From Desulfovibrio sp. (GTDB taxonomy: Bacteria > Desulfobacterota > Desulfovibrionia > Desulfovibrionales > Desulfovibrionaceae), in contig JAISXC010000190.1 in the NCBI GenBank assembly GCA_031270875.1, forward strand, positions 1 to 13,460: a stretch of 13,460 nt of DNA. The letters are read 5' to 3'. The notes under the pieces are model-generated. The model worked only from the letters and a program-made list of their open reading frames with translations. It did not search any database and had not been told where the DNA came from. The position numbers and the translations under genes are program-made. Within the stretch, counting starts at the first letter, position 1; every line of letters starts with the position of its first letter. Below are positions 5,063 through 11,991 of the stretch, piece by piece.

Positions 5063-7624
5063 ATGAGCGCCGTGAGCGCGCTGAAAAAATTTTTCGGCTT
5101 TGCCGCACGCGCACCCCGTGAACAGGCAATGACGGCTTTTACCCGCCGTTATGCTTCGTTCAAGGATCTGCTGGACGCCAACGCGGAACTGGCCGCCATT
5201 TTTGCGGAACTGGAAGCGGCTCAGCACGGGGAACGCCCCCTGGAAGCTCCCCAGGTGCGGCAGGCCGCAACCAGAGCCGTTTTCCAGTGCGAACGCATGG
5301 CGGAAAAACTCAACGACATTTCCGGCGGGCGCCATGCCGCGCTCGGCATTGCCGTCAAAAGCACGGCAAAGCGCATTGGCGCCGAACTGGATCAGCATGC
5401 CGCAGAAGACGCCGCCCGACTGACGCTGCCCCTTGCTGAAGTGGACGCCGGAATGGCATACAGCGTCGGCGGCAAAAACGCCAATCTCGGCGAACTCGGC
5501 AATGTGCTCGGCATGCCGGTGCCGCGGGGATTCGCCGTTACCCTCCATACGGGGAGCATGCTTCTGCTGCGTCCTTCCGGTCTTTTTAAAAATATTTACA
5601 CGCTGTTGCGCTCAGTTGATCCGGAAGCGCCGGCAACTCTCCGGGCGGCTTTTACCGCCATAGAATCATTGATTCTTCAAGCGGAAACTCCTAAGGAAAT
5701 CGAAGAAGCGCTTTTCCGGGCCTGGGATGGGGCTTTCGGCGATGAGGCCGGCCTTCGCGCGGCCCTGCGCTCCAGCGCCGCAGCCGAAGACGGAACCCAA
5801 TCCTTTGCCGGGCAATACCGCACCATTCTTGGCGTATCACGCCGCACGCTGATAAACGATTATAAAAAAATCATTGCGAGTCTTTTTTCGGAGCGCGCGC
5901 TGGCCTATCGGGCGCTGCACGGCTATCCTCTGGACGCCATGGGCATGGGAGTCTGTTGTCTGGAAATGGTGAAGGCAAAAAGCGCGGGCGTGGCCTTTTC
6001 GCGTCATCCGGTGGATCTGCGTTCAAACTGCCTTGTCGTCAACGGGCACTGGGGTCTGGGGGAGATGGTGGCGGACGGCAAATCCTGCCCGGACACATGG
6101 CTGGTTTCCCGGGCCACAAAACGCCTCGCAAGCGAGAGAATTGCCCGCAAGACCACAATGATTGTTCTGGCGGATGACGGGAAGACGCAGACGCGCATTG
6201 CGGATGTGCCAGAACCGTTGCAAGACGCCCCTTCCCTGACGCGGGAACAGGTGACGCGTCTGGCCGGCCTGCTTCTCGCCCTGGAACGCCATTACCAGTT
6301 CCCTCAGGATGTGGAATGGGCTGTGGACAGCAATGATGAAATTGTTCTGCTCCAAACCCGCCCCATGGGCATTGACGCCACGGCGGACATGTCCGCGCCG
6401 GAACTTGCGGATTATCGTCCCCTGTTTTCCGGCGCGGACGTGGCTGCCAGGGGAGTGGGCTGCGGCCCTGTGGCGCGTGTGGGGCGAAATGGGGATACGA
6501 CGCATTTTCCCGAGGGCGGGGTCATGCTCATCAGACATTCCTCGCCCCGGGTGGTGGCGGGTTTGCGCCGCGCTTCGGCCATCATAGCCGAAACCGGTTC
6601 CCTTACCGGGCATATGGCCTCGTTGTGCCGTGAATTCGGCGTGCCGACCCTCATGAACCTTCCGGATGTTTTCCGGATGCTTGAACCGGGCCGCATTGTC
6701 ACGGTGGATGCCTTTACGGGGCGTATTTTCGACGGGGAAATCCCCGAACTTCTGGCCCTGGGCGTTCGCCGCAAAATTGACCATGTTGACAAGCCGGTAC
6801 TTTTTCTGCTGCGCCGCGTTGCCCCGCATATTTTGCCCCTGCATCTGACAGATCCTCAATCCGGGCTTTTCACGCCGGAGAATTGTCTTTCCCTCCATGA
6901 TGCCATGCGTTTTGCCCACGAAAAAAGCTATGCGGAAATGTTCAGAATTTCAGACAACCTGTCAGAAAGCGGCGAGGGCGCGGCAAGCCGTCTTGTCTGT
7001 TCAGTGCCGCTGGATCTCCATGTTATTGACCTGGGAGGAGGCCTGAAAAACCCCGATGCGCCCTCCGCCTTGCCGGAAGAAGTGACGAGCGTTCCCTTTC
7101 GTCAGGTGCTTGCGGGCATGACCCATCCTGACGTGCAGGCCAATGGGCCGCGCCCGGTGAACATGCGCGGATTTCTCTCCGTCATGGGGCGGAGCGTGGC
7201 GGGCGGCAACCAGGAAGGCGGCGCGCGCTTTGGTGACCGCAGCTATGCCATTGTCTCTGACCGCTATCTCAATTTGTCCTCGCGCGTGGGCTATCATTAT
7301 GCCATTCTGGATACCTGGTGCGGTGGAACGCTGAGCAAAAACTATATCAGATTTGAATTCGCGGGAGGTGCCGCTGGCAACGCGCAGCGCGTCAGACGCG
7401 TGAGATGTATTGCCTTGATTCTTTCCGAACTTGGGTTTACAGTGGACGTCACAGGCGACAGGGTGCGGGCGCGCTTCAGAAAATATTCCAGGGCCGAAAT
7501 GCTCCCCCGGCTTGATCAGCTTGGCCGCCTGCTCATCATGACGCGGCAGATGGACATGCTCATGGTGGATGAGGATTCCGTGGGCCGCTATGCCGACAAC
7601 TTTCTCAAGGGTTCATACCACTGA
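5063..7624 (+). CDS. PEP synthase-like protein with ATP-grasp and phosphohistidine domains and a novel C-terminal region
   Basis: An 853-residue cytoplasmic protein. Residues 1-125 are helical. About 126-435 is the PEP/pyruvate-binding ATP-grasp domain of PEP synthase and PPDK: GGKN (136-139), RSSAAAEDG with R236, SRHP, and QTRPM (431-435). About 445-560 is the swivelling phosphohistidine domain, with the likely phosphorylated residue H517 in GSLTGHMAS. The usual TIM-barrel that binds PEP or pyruvate is absent. Residues 570-853 instead carry an unfamiliar region with PLDLHVIDLGGG (649-660) and a conserved-looking tail beginning SYAIVSDRYLNL (727-738). It may therefore phosphorylate another acceptor, as rifampin phosphotransferase does with the same first two domains, but the acceptor is unknown and it should not be called ppsA. 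The ATG at 5063 is preferred although its ribosome site is weak (GGGAAAA about 12 nt upstream); a further in-frame ATG lies at 5129. Confidence 0.85.
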   Translation: MSAVSALKKFFGFAARAPREQAMTAFTRRYASFKDLLDANAELAAIFAELEAAQHGERPLEAPQVRQAATRAVFQCERMAEKLNDISGGRHAALGIAVKSTAKRIGAELDQHAAEDAARLTLPLAEVDAGMAYSVGGKNANLGELGNVLGMPVPRGFAVTLHTGSMLLLRPSGLFKNIYTLLRSVDPEAPATLRAAFTAIESLILQAETPKEIEEALFRAWDGAFGDEAGLRAALRSSAAAEDGTQSFAGQYRTILGVSRRTLINDYKKIIASLFSERALAYRALHGYPLDAMGMGVCCLEMVKAKSAGVAFSRHPVDLRSNCLVVNGHWGLGEMVADGKSCPDTWLVSRATKRLASERIARKTTMIVLADDGKTQTRIADVPEPLQDAPSLTREQVTRLAGLLLALERHYQFPQDVEWAVDSNDEIVLLQTRPMGIDATADMSAPELADYRPLFSGADVAARGVGCGPVARVGRNGDTTHFPEGGVMLIRHSSPRVVAGLRRASAIIAETGSLTGHMASLCREFGVPTLMNLPDVFRMLEPGRIVTVDAFTGRIFDGEIPELLALGVRRKIDHVDKPVLFLLRRVAPHILPLHLTDPQSGLFTPENCLSLHDAMRFAHEKSYAEMFRISDNLSESGEGAASRLVCSVPLDLHVIDLGGGLKNPDAPSALPEEVTSVPFRQVLAGMTHPDVQANGPRPVNMRGFLSVMGRSVAGGNQEGGARFGDRSYAIVSDRYLNLSSRVGYHYAILDTWCGGTLSKNYIRFEFAGGAAGNAQRVRRVRCIALILSELGFTVDVTGDRVRARFRKYSRAEMLPRLDQLGRLLIMTRQMDMLMVDEDSVGRYADNFLKGSYH

Positions 7625-7630
7625 GCAAGA

Positions 7631-7672
7631 ACGCCGGACATACAGATCCGTCTTTTATGCTTTCTCCGGCGT
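7631..7672 (+). other. long-loop inverted repeat between two genes
   Basis: ACGCCGGA (7631-7638) pairs perfectly with TCCGGCGT (7665-7672) across a 26-nt loop. It begins 6 nt after the stop of the PEP synthase-like gene. The following bases are A-rich rather than T-rich, so it is not a standard intrinsic terminator on the plus strand. It may slow or stabilise the transcript end. Confidence 0.35.
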
Positions 7673-7726
7673 GAAAATTCAAAAAATCAAAACCGGAATC
7701 CTCAGGATCATTCTGTAATTACCGCC

Positions 7727-8974
7727 ATGTTTTTTCATTTCCATCATTCCGGCACGGCGAGAAACACCCCCGCCGCAAGGCCGGCAGAACTTTTGAGCCG
7801 CGATTTCATACTGCTCTTCTGTCTTTCCCTGTGCAGCAACGGCCATATCGCCGTTTTTTACTGTTTTGAACAGTGGCTGGAAGGCATAGCCGTAAGCCCC
7901 AACTGGCGCGGACTGCTGATCTCCTCCATGTTCGCCATGGTGCTGCTTTTGCGGCCGCCGGCCAGCTTTCTGCTGTTGAGGGGCGGCAGGCTGCCGGCCC
8001 TGGCCCTTTCCACCGCCGCGCTGATCGGCGTGATGCTGGGCTATCTGTGGCTGCCTGAGACATGTCTTGTGGAAGGGGTTCTCGCCCTGCGCGTAATACA
8101 GGGCATTGCCATCGCCGTGCAGTCAAGCTGCATAACCTCGGTGCTTGTGAACTGCATTCCGCCAGGGCAAAGCGCTCGCGGCTTCGCGCTGTTTTCTCTG
8201 ACCGTGCTGCTGCCGTACTCCATCATCCCCGCGATCTCCGAAAAAGTTCTGCTGCCGCTGCTGGGAGGAGTCGAGCCGCGTCTTTTTGCCCTGACAGGCG
8301 TGCTGGCTTTCATTTCCCTGTTTCTTGTCATTCCCCTGGCTCCTCGTCTCAGCAAAGCGGAATTGCCCCTCGAAAACCAAAGCGGCGTCTCGCGCGGCGC
8401 CCTGTGGGGCTCTGTGCGGCATTCGGGCCTGCTTTGCATCTTTTTCGCCTGCCTTTGTTTCAGCATCATGACCATACTCGGCATCTTTTTCATGAAGGGG
8501 CTGTGCTCCGTCACCGGCGGGCAGCCTTCCCTGTTTTTTTCAACGTACACGGTCACAATCATTCTTGTCCGGATCCTCGCCAGCAAAAGGCTGGATGCCC
8601 TGCCGCAGCACGCCGTCAGCATGCTGTGCGCCCTGGGGCTGGCCTTGTGCATGCTGGGCTTCGCCTGGGGACCGTTATGGGCTTTTGTGCCCATCGCCTG
8701 TCTGTACGGCGTGGGAATCGGCCTGCTCTATCCCATGCTGGCCTCTGTCGTGTACAACCGCTCCACGCCCGTCACGCGCTCCTTCAACTCCAACATGATG
8801 ATGTCCGCCTTTGACGCCAGCGGAATGCTGGCTCCCCTCGTCGGCGGTCTGGTAATTCATGCGGGTTTCGGCTATCGGGGGGTATTCACGGTTACGGCGA
8901 TTTCCGTAACACTTTGCGGCCTGTGGACGCTGCTGGACTGGTTGCGTTTTCACCGTGCCAAAAAAGGGGGATGA
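7727..8974 (+). CDS. major facilitator superfamily (MFS) transporter
   Basis: A 415-residue inner-membrane protein with about twelve hydrophobic spans in two halves, split by a polar loop at about 210-230 (SKAELPLENQSG). Length and layout fit an MFS drug or metabolite exporter of the AraJ/YfcJ sort. The span 2-3 loop, which normally holds motif A with a conserved aspartate, reads LLLRGGRLPALALS: the basic residues remain and the aspartate is missing. The second half has GVGIGLLYPMLASVVYNRS (about residues 328-346), typical of this group. The substrate is unknown. The ATG at 7727 has no clear ribosome site, so the exact start is less sure than the gene. It lies 102 bp after the PEP synthase-like gene, and its stop is 5 nt before the TraT-like gene, so at least these last two should be co-transcribed. 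Confidence 0.85.
   Translation: MFFHFHHSGTARNTPAARPAELLSRDFILLFCLSLCSNGHIAVFYCFEQWLEGIAVSPNWRGLLISSMFAMVLLLRPPASFLLLRGGRLPALALSTAALIGVMLGYLWLPETCLVEGVLALRVIQGIAIAVQSSCITSVLVNCIPPGQSARGFALFSLTVLLPYSIIPAISEKVLLPLLGGVEPRLFALTGVLAFISLFLVIPLAPRLSKAELPLENQSGVSRGALWGSVRHSGLLCIFFACLCFSIMTILGIFFMKGLCSVTGGQPSLFFSTYTVTIILVRILASKRLDALPQHAVSMLCALGLALCMLGFAWGPLWAFVPIACLYGVGIGLLYPMLASVVYNRSTPVTRSFNSNMMMSAFDASGMLAPLVGGLVIHAGFGYRGVFTVTAISVTLCGLWTLLDWLRFHRAKKGG
8966..8970 (+). promoter_or_regulatory. ribosome binding site that decides the TraT-like start
   Basis: The G5 run after A6 ends 9 nt before the ATG at 8980, and directly abuts the alternative in-frame ATG at 8971. Spacing therefore favours 8980. The 8971 ATG overlaps the MFS stop codon (ATGA) and would add only three residues. 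Confidence 0.55.
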
Positions 8975-8979
8975 CCCAC

Positions 8980-9585
8980 ATGAGACGATACGTTGTTTTT
9001 CTCCCGCTTGCCTTCAGCCTGGCGATCGCCGGGTGCATTCCGCGCAACGGGGCTTCTGTTTCCGGCGATCTCACGGTGTTGCGCAGCGGCTCCCTGACCG
9101 TGCATCAGGCGGAGGGGGTTGCCAGGGTGGCCTATGTGAGTATGCGCGACGGGAACAACCGCATTTTCGGCCTGCGCGCACAGCTTGAACGCTGTCTGGT
9201 TTCCAGGGGATTTTCCGTGACGAACAATCCCAGTGAAGCCGGGTACATTATTCGTCTTTCCGTACCCGCGGCCGGGGCGAGCTCGCCCGAGGCGGCGCGT
9301 GGCGCGGTGGACAACGGTTATGCGGGAGAGGCGCTTTTGAGCGGGACGGAAGGCACGGCGCTGGTGGCGGATGCGCTTGTGGTGCAGCGGCGCGTGCCGC
9401 AATCCGGAAAAAGAGGCCTCAAAACCATTTCCAACCGTATGGCGGTTGCGGACAGTCAAATGCGCCTTGCGCTCTTTTCGCCGCGCAGAGTCAACCTCCA
9501 GCTCGGATTCCCGGAATACGTCACGGAAAAGGTGGCGGGCGAGCTTTGCTCCGGCCTGGGGGAAGCCGGACAAGCCCCGCGCTGA
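8980..9585 (+). CDS. TraT-like outer-membrane lipoprotein (complement-resistance/surface-exclusion family)
   Basis: A 201-residue lipoprotein. The signal peptide ends in the lipobox IAGC with the lipidated cysteine at C19; the next residue is Ile, compatible with outer-membrane sorting. The mature part matches the remembered TraT pattern in order: VAYVSMRDGNN (like VFLQIKNTSDK), the helix GLRAQLERCLVSRGFSV, NPSEAGYIIRLSV, GYAGEA, LVADALV, and a C-terminal RRVNLQLGFPEYVTEKVAGEL (cf. NKVNLKF). F-plasmid TraT has about 244 residues; here the hydrophobic Gly-rich segment between GYAG and VADA is about 20 residues shorter. TraT of F blocks mating-pair formation and gives serum resistance. There are no transfer genes here, so a housekeeping or host-defence role is more likely. 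It is probably co-transcribed with the MFS gene. Confidence 0.7.
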   Translation: MRRYVVFLPLAFSLAIAGCIPRNGASVSGDLTVLRSGSLTVHQAEGVARVAYVSMRDGNNRIFGLRAQLERCLVSRGFSVTNNPSEAGYIIRLSVPAAGASSPEAARGAVDNGYAGEALLSGTEGTALVADALVVQRRVPQSGKRGLKTISNRMAVADSQMRLALFSPRRVNLQLGFPEYVTEKVAGELCSGLGEAGQAPR

Positions 9586-9668
9586 TTCCAACTTCAAAAG
9601 GCTTTCACTGCCCGCGCCGGCTCATTTTCCTCCGTCGGCGCCTGGAAAATGCGCCACCGGTAAATCCC

Positions 9669-11093
9669 ATGTCATTCCACGCAGTCAACTTTCCTGATCT
9701 TGCGCGGCGCGCGAGCGCCCGCTGGAATATGCCGTTCGGCTACAAACATGTTTTGGGCGTGGCCCTGCCGCTTGTTGCGAGCATGGCGTCAGAAACGCTC
9801 ATGCTCTTTGTCGACCGTCTTTTTTTGAGCCATTATTCCGTCAGCTCCATTGCCGCCTCCCTCCCGGCCGGCAGCCTGGCTTTTGCCATGCAGACGGCCT
9901 TTATCGGCATTTGCGGCTACTCTTCCGTGTTCATCGCCCAGCATATCGGCGCGCATCAGCCGCAACATATAGGAGCCATCCTGTGGCAAAGCCTGTGGAT
10001 TTCCCTGATTGCCGGCGTTTTTCTGGCGATTGCCGGCATATGCCTGGCCGATCCCGTTTTTGCCCTCATCGGGCACGCGGGCAATATCGCCGAACTTGAA
10101 AGCTCCTATTTCCGCATTCTGCTCCTGGGTTCCTTTCCGGTGCTGCTCGGAAGTTCCTTCAGCGCGTTTTTCGTGGGCATCGGGCGCACCAAGCCGGTGC
10201 TTGTCGCCAATCTCGCGGGAGTGGCGCTCAATATTCCCCTGGACTGGATACTCATTTTCGGGCGTTTCGGACTGCCGGAAGCAGGCATCAGCGGCGCGGC
10301 CATCGCCACCCTGGCCGGACAGATTTTTTCCGCCATTCTCCTGGGTTGTCTTGTTTTCCGGGAGGGCGGCGGGACTTCCCTGCTGGCTTCCTGGCGGCCG
10401 GAAATTCGGCTTGTGCTGCGCCTCCTGCGCTACGGCGGACCGAGCGGCTTCAACATGCTCATTGATGTGGCCGGTTTTTCCTGGTTTATTTTACGCCTGG
10501 GGCGCCTTGGAGAAACGGCTCTGGCCGCCAGCAACATCGTTCTTTCCATCAACACGCTTGTCTTTCTTCCGATGATGGGGCTCAACAGCGCCGTGGCCTC
10601 CCTGGTGGGCAATGCCATGGGAGGCCGCAGCCCGGCCAGAGCCAAAACGGCGACCGCCAGCGCCCTGCATATATCTCTGGCCTACATGACGCCCCTGGCC
10701 CTGTCGCTGGTGCTGGGCGGAGAATGGTATATGGACATGTTCCAGCCGGAGGGATCGGCCGCCTCTTCACCGGAGGTGCGCGCCGCCGGCGTGACCCTGC
10801 TGTGGTATGTGGCGGCCTATTCCCTGGTGGATTCCTGCAATATCATCTATTTCGGCGCGCTCAAAGGGGCGGGGGACACTTTTTTCGTCATGCTGTCCCT
10901 GACCGCGTTCGCGGTATTTCTATTGGGGCTGCCTGTCTTTGCGCTGGAACAGCTTGGCCTGGCTTCATTGCACAGCCTCTGGACCACGCTTTCCATCTAT
11001 GTTGTCTCGCTGGCCCTGCTCGCGTGGCGGCGCTTCGCCGGCGGGCGCTGGCAGGAAATACGGCTCGTGGAATGTGAGGCCCGCTCCCGCTAA
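9669..11093 (+). CDS. MATE-family multidrug/toxin efflux transporter
   Basis: A 474-residue inner-membrane protein with about twelve spans, the normal length for NorM/DinF-type exporters that use Na+ or H+ gradients. Family features: the first span with ALPLVASMASETLMLFVD, including an acidic residue at its end; the loop after span 4, FVGIGRTKPVLVAN; and NIPLDWILIFG followed by GISGAAIATLAGQ. The second half repeats the pattern with ALKGAGDTFFVML. The frame is open back to 9546, but that extension overlaps the TraT-like gene and is basic and Pro-rich; ATG 9669 is the first plausible start, though its ribosome site is poor. ATG 9729 (MPFGYKH) is a possible alternative. The 83 bp before it hold no clear signal. 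Substrate unknown. Confidence 0.9.
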   Translation: MSFHAVNFPDLARRASARWNMPFGYKHVLGVALPLVASMASETLMLFVDRLFLSHYSVSSIAASLPAGSLAFAMQTAFIGICGYSSVFIAQHIGAHQPQHIGAILWQSLWISLIAGVFLAIAGICLADPVFALIGHAGNIAELESSYFRILLLGSFPVLLGSSFSAFFVGIGRTKPVLVANLAGVALNIPLDWILIFGRFGLPEAGISGAAIATLAGQIFSAILLGCLVFREGGGTSLLASWRPEIRLVLRLLRYGGPSGFNMLIDVAGFSWFILRLGRLGETALAASNIVLSINTLVFLPMMGLNSAVASLVGNAMGGRSPARAKTATASALHISLAYMTPLALSLVLGGEWYMDMFQPEGSAASSPEVRAAGVTLLWYVAAYSLVDSCNIIYFGALKGAGDTFFVMLSLTAFAVFLLGLPVFALEQLGLASLHSLWTTLSIYVVSLALLAWRRFAGGRWQEIRLVECEARSR

Positions 11094-11107
11094 CATGCTT
11101 TTTTTTC

Positions 11108-11136
11108 TTGTATCTCCCTTGCGCGTCTGATATATC
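11108..11136 (+). promoter_or_regulatory. possible sigma-70 promoter before the coiled-coil gene
   Basis: TTGTAT (11108-11113), a 17-bp spacer and TATATC (11131-11136) with a TGA extended -10 element. Matches to consensus are modest (3/6 and 4/6). The 207-bp gap between the MATE gene and the coiled-coil gene needs a promoter for the downstream pair, and this is the best candidate I see. The same gap also holds a repeated CTTGCGCGT and a short inverted repeat. Confidence 0.3.
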
Positions 11137-11300
11137 CGTACACATATCGAAAACGGATGCATGGGTGATAAAGACTCCGCGAACCCGGTATTCTCTTGCG
11201 CGTACCCAGCGAAAACAATGGAGTTTTTGAGGAGTTTTCTGACAGCTTCCTGTAGTAGTCCGCGGCATGGCTGCCTAACCGTCAATCATTGGAGATTCTT

Positions 11301-11975
11301 ATGGCCGGCAAAACTTCTGACGCTCCTTCAATGGAACAGGTGCGGGAACTTCTGATGGGAACGCCGCTCAAGGATATGGAAAACCACATCCAGCGGCAGG
11401 AAGAACGTTTCATGCGGGAAGTGGCGGACATGCGCGCAAGCGTTAAAAACCGCGTTGAATCTCTTGAAAATTTTATGAAAAGCGAAATGGCTTCTCTGCT
11501 GCATCGTCTGCAGGAAGAACAGACGGAACGCGCGGCCGCGATAAAAAATGAACAGAAGGAGCGTGCTGAAAGCCTCAAGACAGAGCAGCGCGAGCGCAAT
11601 GAAGCCATGAAAAAAGACCGCGCCGAGCGCGAGCAGGCCCTGGCCCAGCTGGCCAAAAACCTCTCCCAGACGGAAGAAGCCCTGGAGCGCAAACTCGCCG
11701 CTCTTTCCGGAACGCTGGACACGGCGGAGCAGGAGCTGCGCAAGCTGATGCTGGCCGAAAGCGCGCGGGCTTCCGACAAACTGGAGGAAAAATACAAGGA
11801 CGCGCTGGATACGATTGTCAATACGGCGGCCGAGCTTCGCCATGATCTTGTGTCCCGCTCCGCCCTGTCCGCGCTTTTCACCGCGACAGCCATCAAGCTG
11901 TCCGGAGAATGGTCGCTGGCAAGCCCCGTTGAATCCGGAGCCAAGGGAAGCAACACAGAACAGAAGGCTACCTAG
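11301..11975 (+). CDS. coiled-coil protein with 11-residue repeats
   Basis: A 224-residue soluble, highly charged protein without signal peptide or membrane span. Residues 20-175 are almost continuous helix and coiled coil. At 73-116 there are four perfect 11-residue repeats of the form EQxERxxAxKx, starting at residues 73, 84, 95 and 106. The N-terminus (QVRELLMGTPLKDMENHIQR, 13-32) resembles the N-terminus of the next gene's product. The C-terminus has SRSALSALFTATAIKLSGEW (185-204), followed by a polar tail. A GGAG site 6 nt upstream fixes the ATG at 11301. It is 16 bp before the envelope protein and surely co-transcribed with it. I recall similar coiled-coil proteins next to such envelope proteins in other Proteobacteria, but no function is established. 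A cytoplasmic partner or scaffold for that protein is the likely role. Confidence 0.75.
   Translation: MAGKTSDAPSMEQVRELLMGTPLKDMENHIQRQEERFMREVADMRASVKNRVESLENFMKSEMASLLHRLQEEQTERAAAIKNEQKERAESLKTEQRERNEAMKKDRAEREQALAQLAKNLSQTEEALERKLAALSGTLDTAEQELRKLMLAESARASDKLEEKYKDALDTIVNTAAELRHDLVSRSALSALFTATAIKLSGEWSLASPVESGAKGSNTEQKAT
11517..11648 (+). repeat. four in-frame 33-bp units encoding 11-residue repeats
   Basis: Four consecutive 33-nt units encode EQTERAAAIKN, EQKERAESLKT, EQRERNEAMKK and DRAEREQALAQ. Protein conservation is stronger than DNA identity, so selection on the 11-residue periodicity is more likely than a very recent duplication. Confidence 0.8.
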
Positions 11976-11985
11976 CCCGCGCGGG
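11976..11985. other. CCCGCGCGGG palindrome at the ribosome site of the last gene
   Basis: A perfect 10-bp palindrome lies between the coiled-coil stop codon and the ATG at 11992. Its right arm overlaps the presumed ribosome site (GCGGGTGAG). As RNA it could form only a 3-bp stem with a 4-nt loop, so an effect on translation is possible but weak. Confidence 0.3.
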
Positions 11986-11991
11986 TGAGAC

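Noticed and set aside
5063..7624. Annotation as ppsA, PEP synthase
   Set aside because: The first two domains match but the PEP/pyruvate-binding barrel is absent, so the classical reaction is not supported.
8980..9585. TraT-like gene as a sign of an integrated plasmid or conjugative element
   Set aside because: No transfer, integrase, attachment-site or insertion-sequence signal in the window, and the flanking genes are ordinary transporters.
11072..11108. Terminator after the MATE gene with T8 at 11099-11106
   Set aside because: The T-run is real but only a 4-bp stem (ATGT/ACAT) precedes it, too weak to call a terminator.
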